DNA from: Pseudomonas rhizoryzae
GTDB taxonomy: Bacteria; Pseudomonadota; Gammaproteobacteria; Pseudomonadales; Pseudomonadaceae
DNA: 64,000 nt
Assembly: GCF_005250615.1 (NCBI RefSeq)
Contig: NZ_SULM01000008.1
Span: forward strand, 186,001-250,000
Direction: 5' to 3'
The position numbers and the translations under genes were made by a program. The notes below the pieces were generated by a model. The model saw nothing but the letters and a program-made list of their open reading frames with translations, ran no database searches and was not told the origin of the DNA. This document shows, piece after piece, positions 8,348 to 17,598 of this stretch (position 1 is its first letter; the number at the start of each line of letters is the position of its first letter).

Positions 8348-9781
8348 TCAGAGCGCCGGCGCGGGGGAAGCGGGGGCCTGGGCGAAGCGGGCCGGCTGGA
8401 TGTCCCAGCCGCCACCCAGGGCCTTGTAGAGGGCGACGATGCCGCGATAGAGCTCGATCTCGCCTTGGGCCTGCTGGTCTTCGGCGGCCAGGCGCTCGCG
8501 CTGGGCGTCGAGCAGCACCAGGAAGTCGGTACCACCTTCGCGATAGCGGATCTCGGCCTGGTCGGCGGCGGCGCGGCTGGCCACCGACTGGCGGATCAGC
8601 GCCTGCAGGCGCTCCTGGCGACGGCCGTAGTCGCTGAAGGCGTTGGCGCTCTCTTCCAGGGCGGTCAGTACCTGCTGCTCGTAGTTGGCCAGGGCCTCGT
8701 CGGAACCGGCGCGGGCGCCGCGCAAGCGGGCGCGCACACTGCCCAGGTCGAAGGCCGGCCAGCTGATGCTCGGGCCGAGGCCCCAGGCGCGGGCGGCGCT
8801 GCTGCCGATCTGCGAACCGCGCCCGGCGGTAAAGCCGAGAAAGCCGGAGAGGCTGACCCGCGGGAAGAGATCGGCGGTGGCCACGCCAACATCGGCGGTG
8901 GCGGCGGCCAGGCGGCGCTCGGCAGCGGTCACGTCCGGGCGGCGGCGCAGCAGCTCGCCGGGATCGCCGATGGGCAGGCGCTTGGCGATGGCCGGCAGGG
9001 CCTTGGGCGAGAGATCCACGCTGAGGGCATCCGGGCGCTGGCCGAGCAGGGTGGCGATGCGGTTGCGCGCGCGGGTGGCCTGGGCCTGGAATTCCGGCAG
9101 GCTGGCCTCGGTGGCGGCCAGGCGCGCTTCGCTGCGCTGCACGTCCAGGTCGCTGCCCATGCCTTCGTCCCTCAGGGTCACGGTCAGGCGGCGGGCCTCG
9201 CGCTGGTTGCCCAGGTTGTCGCGGGCGATGCGTTCGCGCAGCTGGGCGCCGCGCAGGTCGCCATAGGCATCCACCAGTTCGGCGATCAGGCTGACCTGCA
9301 GCGCGGCGAGGTCGGACGCCGCCGCCTCGGCGCGGGCATCGCTGCCTTCCAGGGTATGGCGGACCCGGCCGAACAGATCGATTTCCCAGGCCATGTCCAG
9401 GCCCAGGTCGTAGCGGTCGCTGTTGACCCGCTCCTCGGTGAAGCCGGGTTGCTGGGCCTTGCCAAGTTGGCTGCTGGCGCGGCTGGTGACCGTCGGATAG
9501 AGATCGTTGGCGTCGTCATCGCGCAGGGCGCGGGCGGCGCGCAGGCGGGCGAAGGCGGCGCGCAGTTCGCGGTTGCCGTCCAGGCTGCTGGCGACCAGGG
9601 CGTTGAGGGTCGGGTCCTCGAACTGGCGCCACCAGAGGGTCTCGAAGCGGCCCTGGTCATAGACGCTGGGCTGCTGGCTGGCCTGGAATTGGGCGGGCGC
9701 CGGCTGCGGCGCCTGGTAGTGCGGGCCGACGGCGCAGGCGGAGACCGCCAGCGCCAGCAGCAGGGGAGCGAAGACCTTCAT
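8348..9781 (-). CDS. oprN: Outer-membrane efflux lipoprotein OprN (OprM/TolC family)
   Basis: A 477-aa outer-membrane channel of a tripartite RND pump. The signal peptide ends in a lipobox (LAVSAC, Cys16). Two OEP repeats follow, with long helical stretches such as SDARAEAAASDLAALQVSLIAELVDAYGDLR near 145-175 and NYEQQVLTALEESANAFSDY near 375-395. RRPDVTAAERRLAAATADVGVATADLFPRVSLSG near 300 is the classical family signature. Its ATG overlaps the mexF stop by 4 bases. A frame extending upstream to 10348 is readthrough over mexF and was discarded. Confidence 0.92.
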   Translation of the reverse strand: MKVFAPLLLALAVSACAVGPHYQAPQPAPAQFQASQQPSVYDQGRFETLWWRQFEDPTLNALVASSLDGNRELRAAFARLRAARALRDDDANDLYPTVTSRASSQLGKAQQPGFTEERVNSDRYDLGLDMAWEIDLFGRVRHTLEGSDARAEAAASDLAALQVSLIAELVDAYGDLRGAQLRERIARDNLGNQREARRLTVTLRDEGMGSDLDVQRSEARLAATEASLPEFQAQATRARNRIATLLGQRPDALSVDLSPKALPAIAKRLPIGDPGELLRRRPDVTAAERRLAAATADVGVATADLFPRVSLSGFLGFTAGRGSQIGSSAARAWGLGPSISWPAFDLGSVRARLRGARAGSDEALANYEQQVLTALEESANAFSDYGRRQERLQALIRQSVASRAAADQAEIRYREGGTDFLVLLDAQRERLAAEDQQAQGEIELYRGIVALYKALGGGWDIQPARFAQAPASPAPAL

Positions 9782-12700
9782 GCCTGGGCCTCCCGGGCGA
9801 TGGCGGAACGGGCCTGGCGACGCTCCACGAAGGCGCGCACCAGGGTATAGAACAGCGGCGTGAGCAGCAGGCCGAAGAAGGTCACCCCGAGCATCCCGGA
9901 GAACACCGCGACGCCCATGGCGTGGCGCATCTCGGCGCCGGCGCCGGTGGAGGTCACCAGCGGCACCACACCCATGATGAAGGCGAAGCTGGTCATCAGG
10001 ATGGGTCGCAGGCGCAGGCGGCAGGCCTCCAGCACCGCGGCGACGCGGTCCTTGCCGGTGGCCTGCTGGTCCTTGGCGAACTCGACGATGAGGATGGCGT
10101 TCTTGCACGCCAGGCCCACCAGTACGATCAAGCCGATCTGGGTGAAGATGTTGTTGTCGCTGCCGGCCAGGATCACCCCGGTGATGGCCGAAAGCAGGGT
10201 CATGGGCACGATCAGGATCACCGCCAGCGGCAGGCTCCAGCTCTCGTACTGGGCGGCCAGCACCAGGAAGGCCAGCAGCACGCAGAGCGGGAACACCAGC
10301 AGGGCGGTATTGCCGGAGAGGATCTGCTGGTAGGTCAGCTCGGTCCACTCGAAGGTCATGCCGTTGGGCAGCTCCTGCTTGAGCAGCCGCTCGATGGCCG
10401 CCTGGGCCTGGCCGGAGCTGTAGCCCGGCGCCGGCGCGCCGTTGATCTCGGCGGTGAGGAAGCCGTTGTAGTGCATCACCCGGTCGGGGCCGGCGGTGTC
10501 GCTGATCTTGACGAAGGTGGACAGGGGCACCATCTCGCCGCGGTCGTTGCGCACCTTGAGCTGGCCGATCTGCTCGGGCTCCAGGCGGAAGCGCTGGTCG
10601 GCCTGGACGTTGACCTGGAAGGTGCGGCCGAAGCGATTGAAGTCGTTGGCGTAGGTCGAGCCCAGGTAGGCCTGCAAGGTGTCGAAGATGGCGTCGATGG
10701 GCACCCCGTGGGTCTTGGCCTTCTCACGGTCGATGTGGGCATCGATCTGCGGCACGTTGACCTGGTAGCTGGTGAACAGCGACTCCGGCGCCAGCTCCGG
10801 CAACTGCCGGGCTTTGGCCAGCACGTTCTGGGTCTGGGTGTAGAGTTCCTCGTAGCCCAGGTTGCCGCGGTCCTCCACCTGCAGGCGGAAGCCGCCGATG
10901 CTGCCCAGCCCCTGTACCGGCGGCGGCGGGAAGATGGCGATGATGGATTCCTGGATGGCGGCGAATTCACCGTTCAACTGGGCGGCGATGGCGCCGGCCG
11001 ACAGCGAGGGATCGCGGCGTTCCTCGAAGGGCTTCAGGGTCACGAAGACGATGCCGCTGTTGGGGCTGTTGGTGAAGCCGTTGATGGACAGGCCGGGGAA
11101 GGCCACGGTGCTTTCCACGCCGGGATGCTTGAGGGCGATGGCCGACATGCGGCGGATGACCTCTTCGCTGCGATCCAGGGTGGCGGCATCGGGCAACTGG
11201 GCGAAGGCCACCAGGTACTGCTTGTCCTGGGGCGGCACGAAGCCGGTGGGGGTCTTGATCAGACCCAGGCCGGTCAGGCCGAGCAGCACCACATAGAGCA
11301 CCAGCACGATGGAACCGCCGCGCAGCACGCGGCGCACGGTGCCGACGTAGCCGTGGCTGGCCTTGTCGAAGAAACGGTTGAAGGGGGCGAACAGCCAGCC
11401 GCCGAACAGCCGGTCGAGCAGCCGCGAGAAGCGGTCCTTGGGCGCGTCGTGGCCCTTGAGCAGCACGGCGGCCAGGGCCGGCGACAGGGTCAGGGAGTTG
11501 AAGGCCGAGATCACCGTGGAGATGGCGATGGTCAGGGCGAACTGGCGGTAGAACTGCCCGGTGAGGCCGGAGATGAAGGCCGTGGGCACGAACACCGCGC
11601 ACAGTACCAGGGCGGTGGCGATGATCGGGCCGGTCACCTCGCCCATGGCGCGCCGGGTGGCCGCCACCGGGTCGAGGCCGAGACCTATGTTCCGCTCGAC
11701 GTTTTCCACCACCACGATGGCGTCGTCCACCACGATGCCGATGGCCAGCACCAGGCCGAACAGCGACAGCGCATTGAGCGAGAAGCCGAAGGCGTGCATC
11801 ACCGCGAAGGTGCCGATCAGCGACACCGGCACCGCGGCCAGGGGAATGATGGAGGCGCGCCAGGTCTGCAGGAACAGGATCACCACCAGCACCACCAGGA
11901 TGATGGCTTCGAACAGGGTGTGCACCACGGCCTCGATGGAGCCGCGCACGAAGATGGTCGGGTCGTAGACGATCTCGTAGTCCATGCCCTGGGGGAAGCT
12001 CTGCTTGAGCTCGGCCATCTTGGCGCGCACCTGGTTGGACAGGTCGATGGCGTTGCTGCCGGGGCGCTGGAAGATCGGGATGGCCACCGCCGGCTGGTTG
12101 TTCAGCAGGGATCTCAGGGCGTACTGGTTGGAGCCCAGCTCGATGCGGGCGATGTCGCGCAGCCGAGTGATCTGGCCGTCGCTGCCGGCGCGCACGATGA
12201 TGTTGGCGAATTCTTCCTCGTCCACCAGGCGCCCCTGGGTGTTGATGGCCAGCTGGAAGCTGGTGCTGCCCGGTGCCGGCGGCGCGCCCAGGGCACCGGC
12301 CGCGACCTGGCGGTTCTGCTCGCGGATGGCGGCGACCACGTCGCTGGCGGTCAGGCCGCGCGAGGCGACTTTGTCCGGATCGAGCCAGACGCGCAGGGAA
12401 TAGTCGCCCATGCCGAACAGCTGAACGTCGCCCACGCCGTCCAACCGCGCCAGCTCGTCCTTGACGTTGATCAGGGCGTAGTTGGACAGGTAGAGCATGT
12501 CGTAGCGCTGATCCGGCGAGGTCAGGTGTACCACCATCGCCAGGTCCGGCGAGGCCTTGTCGGCGGTCACGCCCAGACGCTGCACCTCTTCCGGCAGTTT
12601 GGGCAGGGTGCGGGTGACACGGTTCTGCACCTGCACCTGGGCGGTATCCAGGTTGGTGCCCAGGGCGAAGGTGATGGTCAGCGTCAGCTTGCCGTCGGCG

Positions 12701-12954
12701 GTGGACTGGGACGACAGATAGAGCATTTGCTCCACGCCGTTCATCGCCTGCTCCAGGGGCGCGGCCACGGTCTCGCCGATCACCTTGGGGTTGGCGCCGG
12801 GGAAGGTGGCGCGCACCACCACGGTGGGCGGGACCACCTCGGGGTATTCGCTGATCGGCAACTGGAACAGCGAGATGGCCCCGCCGATCAGGATGATCAG
12901 CGAGAGCACGGCGGCGAAGATCGGCCGGCGGATGAAGAACTGGGAGAAGTTCAT
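9778..12954 (-). CDS. mexF: RND multidrug efflux transporter MexF
   Basis: A 1058-aa inner-membrane proton-driven drug exporter. The start MNFSQFFIRRPIFAAVLS at 12954 is the normal HAE1 N-terminus; a frame running back to 13005 is an extension without support. Key features are the transmembrane proton-relay aspartate pair in GIVVDDAIVVVENVERN near residue 405, the second-half TM region after 860, and close agreement with P. aeruginosa MexF as I recall it (for example LGAPPAP near 230). Substrates of MexF homologues include chloramphenicol, quinolones, trimethoprim and HHQ-type signals. It overlaps oprN by 4 bases. Confidence 0.93.
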   Translation of the reverse strand: MNFSQFFIRRPIFAAVLSLIILIGGAISLFQLPISEYPEVVPPTVVVRATFPGANPKVIGETVAAPLEQAMNGVEQMLYLSSQSTADGKLTLTITFALGTNLDTAQVQVQNRVTRTLPKLPEEVQRLGVTADKASPDLAMVVHLTSPDQRYDMLYLSNYALINVKDELARLDGVGDVQLFGMGDYSLRVWLDPDKVASRGLTASDVVAAIREQNRQVAAGALGAPPAPGSTSFQLAINTQGRLVDEEEFANIIVRAGSDGQITRLRDIARIELGSNQYALRSLLNNQPAVAIPIFQRPGSNAIDLSNQVRAKMAELKQSFPQGMDYEIVYDPTIFVRGSIEAVVHTLFEAIILVVLVVILFLQTWRASIIPLAAVPVSLIGTFAVMHAFGFSLNALSLFGLVLAIGIVVDDAIVVVENVERNIGLGLDPVAATRRAMGEVTGPIIATALVLCAVFVPTAFISGLTGQFYRQFALTIAISTVISAFNSLTLSPALAAVLLKGHDAPKDRFSRLLDRLFGGWLFAPFNRFFDKASHGYVGTVRRVLRGGSIVLVLYVVLLGLTGLGLIKTPTGFVPPQDKQYLVAFAQLPDAATLDRSEEVIRRMSAIALKHPGVESTVAFPGLSINGFTNSPNSGIVFVTLKPFEERRDPSLSAGAIAAQLNGEFAAIQESIIAIFPPPPVQGLGSIGGFRLQVEDRGNLGYEELYTQTQNVLAKARQLPELAPESLFTSYQVNVPQIDAHIDREKAKTHGVPIDAIFDTLQAYLGSTYANDFNRFGRTFQVNVQADQRFRLEPEQIGQLKVRNDRGEMVPLSTFVKISDTAGPDRVMHYNGFLTAEINGAPAPGYSSGQAQAAIERLLKQELPNGMTFEWTELTYQQILSGNTALLVFPLCVLLAFLVLAAQYESWSLPLAVILIVPMTLLSAITGVILAGSDNNIFTQIGLIVLVGLACKNAILIVEFAKDQQATGKDRVAAVLEACRLRLRPILMTSFAFIMGVVPLVTSTGAGAEMRHAMGVAVFSGMLGVTFFGLLLTPLFYTLVRAFVERRQARSAIAREAQA

Positions 12955-12992
12955 CGGAGCAGTCCTTGAGCGAAAGGCGTGCAGAGGCGCAG

Positions 12993-13062
12993 CCATCGCG
13001 GCCATGGGCCGCTCCTACGGGGGGTCCTGTCGTAGGAGCGGTCCATGACCGCGATACCGCGA
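12993..13062. repeat. REP/BIME-type inverted pair between mexE and mexF
   Basis: CGCGGCCATGGGCCGCTCCTAC and GTAGGAGCGGTCCATGACCG face each other around a short loop (CGGGGGGTCCTGTC). The GTAGGAGCGG motif is a common pseudomonad REP sequence. Sitting inside the mexEF-oprN transcript, it may affect mRNA stability. Confidence 0.75.
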
Positions 13063-13110
13063 TGCCTGGACGGGTAGAAGTCTGAAACGGGACGGGGTGG
13101 AGCCTGGGGT

Positions 13111-14328
13111 CTAGCGACTACCCACCTTGAGCGGCTGGGTCGGCGCCGGCAGGCTGGCCAGGACCGCATCGCGCTGGCGCTTGAGCGCGGCCAAGGTGGT
13201 GGCATCGGCCATGGGCACCGACTGGGCGTCGACGGTCATGCCCGGGCGCACCCGCTGCAGGCCGTTGACCACGATGCGATCGCCGGCTTCCAGCCCCTTG
13301 CGCACGATGCGCAGGCCTTCCAGACGCGGGCCGAGGTCGACGGTGCGATAGGCGGCCTTGTTCTGGCCGTCCACCACCAGCACGAATTTCTTGCCCAGGT
13401 CGGTACCGACGGCGGCGTCCTGGATCAGGGTGCCTTCGTAGGTGCCGCTGCCCACCAGCCGCAGCCGGGCGTAGAGCCCTGGGGTGAAGCGGCCGTCGGC
13501 ATTGTCGAACACGGCGCGGCCGTGGATGGTGCCGGTACGCGGATCGAGCTGGTTGTCCATGAAGTCCATGTGGCCTTCATGGGAGAAGTCGTCCTCGTCG
13601 GACAGCGCCATATAGACCGGGCTGGCCGCGCCGCGCTGACCTTTGCGGGCGAGCGCCTGCTGCTTGAGGAAGACCCGCTCGTCGGCATCGAAATAGGCAT
13701 AGACCTTGTCGGTGGAGACCAGGGTGGTGAGGCGGGTGTCACCGGCGTTGACCAGGTTGCCGGCGGTCACCTCGGCACGGCCGACGCGACCGTCGATGGC
13801 GGCGCGGACCTCGGTGAAGCCCAGATTCAGGCGGGCGGCGTCGAGTTGCGCCTGGGCGGCGGCGACGCTGGCCTTGGCTTCCTGGGCGGCGCTGCGCCGG
13901 GCCTCGACGATTTCCGCGGAGATCGCGTTGCTGCTGCGCAGGCGTTCGCCGCGGGCGGCTTCGTCGGCGGTGCGGCTGGCATTGGCGCGGGCCTGTTGCA
14001 GCTCGGCTTCGAGGCGCTTGACCTCGGCTTGGAAGGGCCGCGGATCGATCTGCAGCAGCAGGTCGCCGCGCTTGACCCGGGCACCCTCGTGGAACAGCAC
14101 GCGGTCGACGTAGCCGGACACGCGGGGGCGGACCACCACGGATTCCGGTGCTTCCAGGCGCCCGGTCACCTCGTCCCATTCCACCACCGGTTGGCGCAGC
14201 ACCTCGGCGGCGCTCACCTTGGGCGCGGGCGGGGCGGCACTGGCTTGGGGATGGGAATCGCCGCAGGCGGCGAGCAACAGGGTAGAGGTCAGGGCCAGCG
14301 GGCCGAGGGTTTTCGCGAAGAGATCCAT
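13111..14328 (-). CDS. mexE: RND efflux membrane-fusion lipoprotein MexE
   Basis: A 405-aa periplasmic adaptor that links MexF with OprN. It has a lipoprotein signal (LLAAC, Cys22), a biotinyl-lipoyl-like half-motif VVRPRVSGYVDRVLFHEGARVKRGDLLLQIDPRPF near 65-100, a coiled-coil hairpin at about 100-165, the partner lipoyl half LNLGFTEVRAAIDGRVGRAEVTAGNLV, and a membrane-proximal domain ending in ADATTLAALKRQRD. It heads mexE-mexF-oprN; the 156-base gap to mexF holds a REP pair. Expression in P. aeruginosa depends on MexT, and a mexT homologue lies 4.4 kb upstream here. Confidence 0.93.
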   Translation of the reverse strand: MDLFAKTLGPLALTSTLLLAACGDSHPQASAAPPAPKVSAAEVLRQPVVEWDEVTGRLEAPESVVVRPRVSGYVDRVLFHEGARVKRGDLLLQIDPRPFQAEVKRLEAELQQARANASRTADEAARGERLRSSNAISAEIVEARRSAAQEAKASVAAAQAQLDAARLNLGFTEVRAAIDGRVGRAEVTAGNLVNAGDTRLTTLVSTDKVYAYFDADERVFLKQQALARKGQRGAASPVYMALSDEDDFSHEGHMDFMDNQLDPRTGTIHGRAVFDNADGRFTPGLYARLRLVGSGTYEGTLIQDAAVGTDLGKKFVLVVDGQNKAAYRTVDLGPRLEGLRIVRKGLEAGDRIVVNGLQRVRPGMTVDAQSVPMADATTLAALKRQRDAVLASLPAPTQPLKVGSR

Positions 14329-14418
14329 GTTCGAGTCCGCCCGAGGTGGAAAGAGGTCAGGGAGGCGAGTCTGCCGCCACGCGCGGGCAGCGACGAATCG
14401 AAGGGCTCGAACTTATTT

Positions 14419-14463
14419 ATCGATGGCGATGATGGTTTCGCCGTAGGTATCGCTGGTGGTGAT
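14419..14463 (-). promoter_or_regulatory. Candidate tandem MexT boxes upstream of mexE
   Basis: On the minus strand two sites of the form ATCA-N5-(A)xCGAT occur 30 bp apart: ATCACCACCAGCGAT (14463-14449) and ATCATCGCCATCGAT (14433-14419). The published P. aeruginosa MexT box is ATCA-N5-GTCGAT-N4-ACYAT; the first two blocks match well and the last poorly. Position about 90-135 bases before mexE suits activation. Confidence 0.4.
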
Positions 14464-14584
14464 TGGAAACTGTCTGGAACGCTGGTTTCTGAACAAGATG
14501 CAAGGGGCGGGAGGATTGCGCCCAGGCGGGGGAGGCTTGGCGGAGCTAACCCTTGGGTTCGGAACAGAAAGTGGCTGAATACAC

Positions 14585-14744
14585 TAGGCTCTGTACGAAA
14601 AATGCCTACGCTCGGTGATGCTTCGTTGAAAAAGGCATTCGGAATGCTCATTTACCACTCGTAAACTCCGCTTCCTCAGCCTTTTTCGCGGGGCCGCCTA
14701 GGCCTCGCCTGACCTTCGCTCGGCGACTTTTCGTACAAAGCCTA
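14585..14744. mobile_element. MITE-like element, copy B (160 bp, TIRs, 4-bp target duplication)
   Basis: Ends are TAGGCTCTGTACGAAAA and its near-complement TTTTCGTACAAAGCCTA. The same four bases, ACAC, flank both sides (14581-14584 and 14745-14748), which indicates transposition. The core (complement of GAAGCGGAGTTTACGAGTGG...) is shared with copy A at 1701-1856, but the terminal repeats differ. No ORF of transposase size. It sits between the mexE promoter and hipB, at the edge of the islet that separates mexE from mexT. Confidence 0.75.
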
Positions 14745-14811
14745 ACACTCGCTTAATTCCATAATTTTGTGACTAAAGCCTGTCTCTGACGGGTAACGCC
14801 CCACATCTAGG

Positions 14812-14873
14812 AATTATCTCGGAAATGACGTAATTATCTTTTACTGTGCGTTAAATGCTATTTATCGGGATAA
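14812..14873 (+). promoter_or_regulatory. AT-rich hipBA promoter/operator region
   Basis: Two direct copies of AATTATCT (14812-14819 and 14832-14839) lie 20 bp apart, followed by the palindrome TTATC-GG-GATAA (14862-14873) just before hipB. HipB in E. coli autorepresses through TATCC-N8-GGATA sites; this palindrome resembles a contracted form. The assignment is inference. Confidence 0.45.
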
Positions 14874-14881
14874 GACACGCT

Positions 14882-15199
14882 ATGTTGGATTTAGGCTTCA
14901 GCAAGCCAGGTGAGATCGTCAAGCAACTGTGCAAGCGCTTGCGCACCGAGCGCCTGGCCCAGCGACTGACCCAGGCGGAGGTCGCTGCCCGTGCCGGGCT
15001 TGGCACTAACACCGTGTCCAATCTCGAGGCAGGTCGTAACGTTGGCTTCGAGAGCCTGGTACGAATCGCCATGGTGCTCGGTCGCAGCCAGGAATTCGAA
15101 GGTTTGTTCCTGCCGCAGCTGAATAGCCTGGAGGATGCCCGCCGCTATGAAGAAAGCGCCAGGCGCCAGCGTATCAAGAGGAAATCCAGCGATGTCTGA
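14882..15199 (+). CDS. hipB: HipB-like antitoxin, XRE-family DNA-binding protein
   Basis: A 105-aa helix-turn-helix protein if started at ATG 14882 (MLDLGFSKPG). An ATG at 14855 exists but has no ribosome site and overlaps the palindromic operator candidate, so I prefer the later one. The HTH is RLTQAEVAARAGLGTNTVSNLEAGRN with downstream FESLVRIAMVLG. The basic tail (RRQRIKRKSSDV) follows. It should neutralise HipA and repress the operon. It overlaps hipA by 8 bases, typical of an antitoxin-toxin pair. Confidence 0.82.
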   Translation: MLDLGFSKPGEIVKQLCKRLRTERLAQRLTQAEVAARAGLGTNTVSNLEAGRNVGFESLVRIAMVLGRSQEFEGLFLPQLNSLEDARRYEESARRQRIKRKSSDV

Positions 15200-16451
15200 A
15201 CAGGTGGACGTCTATTACGAAGGCTGGGGCGAGCGCTGGTTGTGGGGGCGGCTGAGGGCGACGACGGCCCTGGGCGGTCGCTCACAGATCCTGTTCGAAT
15301 ATAGTGCCCAGGCAAAACAGCGCGGTTTCGAGCTATCGGCTTTTCAGTTGCCCTTGGCGGGGCCAGCCTTGCGCCAGGGGTTTCCGGCCCACCAACTGGG
15401 GCTGCCGGGACCGGTCTATGACGCCTTGCCGGATGGCTGGGGCATGCTGTTGATGAATCGCTTGTTCAAGCGCCGCGGACTCAATGCGGCGCGCATCGGG
15501 CCACTGCAACGGCTGGCCTACATAGGCGACAACGCCATGGGTGCCATGACCTTCGAACCCCTTGCCCCTGAAGGTGAGGCAGTACAGGAGCATCTACCTT
15601 TGGAGCTGCTATTGGCCGAAGTTCAGGAGGTACTTGCCGGTGAGGGAGGGGAGTTTTTGCAAACCTTGCTGCAGCTGGGCGGCTCGCCCCAGGGGGCCCG
15701 ACCGAAGGCGCTGATCTATCGAGATCCAGGCACGGGTACCTTCACCACCGTGGCCAGCCCGGACCTTGAGGCCTGGCTGATCAAGTTCCCGGCGAGGTAC
15801 GAGCATCCTGAAGTATGTGCCGTGGAGGCGGCCTATGCCGACTGTTTGCGTCTTTGTGGCATCCAGGCGGCGGACACCCGCTACTTTAGCTTGCCCGACG
15901 GTCAGGCAGCCTTCGCTACTCGTCGTTTCGACCGGGTGGCTGGGCAACGTGTGCCGATGCAAAGTCTCGCCGCCTTCACGGGCGCCAACTATCAGGAACC
16001 AGGGGCGCTGGACTACGTCAACTTCTTGCGGGCGACGCAACTCTGCACCAAGGACGTACGTCAGAAGGCGATCGCCTTCGAACGCGCCGTGTTCAATGTC
16101 GTCTTCAACAATAGAGACGACCATCCGAAGAACTTCGCCTACCTCATGTCCGCCACGGGGACTTGGACCTTGGCCCCGGCCTACGACGTGACCTTCTGCG
16201 AGGGACCGCACGGCCATCACCAGATGGATGTGCTGGGCGAGTCCTTGGATATCCAGCGAGCTGCGCTGCTCGGTCTCGCGGACGAGGCGGAAGTCCCCCC
16301 CGCCATCGCGAGTGACACCATCGAGCGCATCGGCGAGGTCGCTAGCCAGTTCACCGCCCTCGTCGAGCGTGAATATCCTGGAACCATCACCCGAGATACC
16401 CTGACGACCATCCAGGACCGCCTTGACGAGAACCTTGGCTTGCTGCGCTGA
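15192..16451 (+). CDS. hipA: HipA-like serine/threonine kinase toxin
   Basis: A 419-aa HipA-family kinase, close to the usual 440 aa. The N-terminal HipA coupling domain runs to about residue 110 (VYYEGWGERWLWGRL, LPDGWGMLLMNRLF). The C-terminal kinase domain contains NNRDDHPKNFAYL, with D309 the catalytic base, and APAYDVTF, with D332 the Mg-binding residue; both fall at the same positions as in E. coli HipA. All catalytic residues are therefore present. E. coli HipA phosphorylates glutamyl-tRNA synthetase and causes persistence; the target here is unknown. The start ATG 15192 overlaps the end of hipB. Confidence 0.88.
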   Translation: MSEQVDVYYEGWGERWLWGRLRATTALGGRSQILFEYSAQAKQRGFELSAFQLPLAGPALRQGFPAHQLGLPGPVYDALPDGWGMLLMNRLFKRRGLNAARIGPLQRLAYIGDNAMGAMTFEPLAPEGEAVQEHLPLELLLAEVQEVLAGEGGEFLQTLLQLGGSPQGARPKALIYRDPGTGTFTTVASPDLEAWLIKFPARYEHPEVCAVEAAYADCLRLCGIQAADTRYFSLPDGQAAFATRRFDRVAGQRVPMQSLAAFTGANYQEPGALDYVNFLRATQLCTKDVRQKAIAFERAVFNVVFNNRDDHPKNFAYLMSATGTWTLAPAYDVTFCEGPHGHHQMDVLGESLDIQRAALLGLADEAEVPPAIASDTIERIGEVASQFTALVEREYPGTITRDTLTTIQDRLDENLGLLR

Positions 16452-16508
16452 GTCGCGGAATCCGCGCTTCCATGGCTCCCATTCGCCTGGCCCAGCCGCG
16501 CTGATCCG

Positions 16509-16541
16509 GGCTTAGATATTATCGGGTGTGCGATCTAAGCC
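16509..16541. terminator. Hairpin between convergent hipA and lysR genes
   Basis: Perfect 9-bp stem GGCTTAGAT / ATCTAAGCC with a 15-base loop, lying between two convergent genes. The T-rich run after it is short, so it may be a weak bidirectional terminator. Confidence 0.5.
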
Positions 16542-16578
16542 AGCACTTTCTTGGGCACTGCTCGACCAGGTGCCAGAC

Positions 16579-17493
16579 TCACGTCATTTTGGGCTGATCC
16601 TGATCCAGTCCATCCAAATATTCGGATACTTCCCCTGCCAGCCAACTAGAGAAAACGCGTTGCTTGGCCTCCGACGGCTTTCGGTTGGGCAGCACCAGCC
16701 AGTACGGATAGGGATAAGGGACCGTGACCTGGGACAATTGCACGAACTCGCCGCGTTGGAGCGCGTCGTGCACCAGGCTGCGACGTTCGAGGGCGATCCC
16801 CTGGCCAAGCCGCACGGCTTGCAGCACCAGGTTGGAGTCGTTACTGCACAGCCCGAGGCGCGGCACCTCGCTAGCCAGGCCCGCGGCTTGGCACCAGGGC
16901 TGCCAGGACTCCATGCTGGAGATGATGGGACTGCCGACGATGGCTTCCGGGGTCTGGGGCAAGACCCCGCCATTGAAGTGCGGGGCGGCGATCACCAGGG
17001 TCTCGTCGTGGAACAGCAGCCGCTGCTCCACGCCCTCCCAGCCTCCGCTGCCCATGCGGATCCCGACATCGACCGACTCTCGGCTCAGGTTCGACACTGC
17101 CAGATTGGCTTGCAGCCGCACGCTGATGTGCGGGTGTAGCTGCTGGAAGCGCGGCAGGCGCGGCAGCAACCAGTTGAGGCCGAACGAAGGGAGTACGGCG
17201 ACGACCAATTCGGTCGACTTGGGCTGGGCCTTGATCAAGCGGGTGGCTTCGGCGATATCGCCCAGCGATTCGCGGATCTGCAGCGCATAAAGTCGCCCAT
17301 CTTCGCTGACGCGTAGGTTGCGTCGCCCCTCGCGGATGAACAGGGTGACGCCGATCAGCTCTTCCAGCACCTTGATCTGCTGGCTGATGGCCGAGTGGGT
17401 AACGTGCAACTCCTTGGCGGCGGCGACGATGCTACCCAGCCGTGCAACCGCTTCGAAACTACGCAGACAGGTGAGGGGTGGAATGTTCGCCAT
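16579..17493 (-). CDS. LysR-family regulator, GcvA-like
   Basis: A 304-aa LTTR from ATG 17493 (MANIPPLTCLRSFEAVARLGS); a frame to 17577 lacks support. The N-terminal winged HTH includes SIVAAAKELHVTHSAISQQIKVLEELIGVTLF, and the effector domain has the GcvA-type elements VDVGIRMGSGGWEGVEQRLLF and QAVRLGQGIALERRSLV. It is divergent from the DUF2917 gene with a 105-base gap, so it probably controls that gene and the following GST gene. Target and inducer are unknown. Confidence 0.85.
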   Translation of the reverse strand: MANIPPLTCLRSFEAVARLGSIVAAAKELHVTHSAISQQIKVLEELIGVTLFIREGRRNLRVSEDGRLYALQIRESLGDIAEATRLIKAQPKSTELVVAVLPSFGLNWLLPRLPRFQQLHPHISVRLQANLAVSNLSRESVDVGIRMGSGGWEGVEQRLLFHDETLVIAAPHFNGGVLPQTPEAIVGSPIISSMESWQPWCQAAGLASEVPRLGLCSNDSNLVLQAVRLGQGIALERRSLVHDALQRGEFVQLSQVTVPYPYPYWLVLPNRKPSEAKQRVFSSWLAGEVSEYLDGLDQDQPKMT

Positions 17494-17598
17494 GTAAGTT
17501 TTTCTTGCGTTTATTCCAAGAAAATAACGATAGGTAAGCCTAAAGACTCTCACTAATGTAAGGAGCGGTAAATACACGGCGTGCAGGGGGATTGCGCC

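Noticed and set aside
8348-10348. 666-aa frame longer than OprN
   Set aside because: The first part is an alternate-frame reading of mexF; the lipoprotein signal starts at 9781.
9922-12969. 1015-aa plus-strand frame opposite mexF
   Set aside because: Antisense of a GC-rich coding gene, low-complexity composition, no ribosome site.
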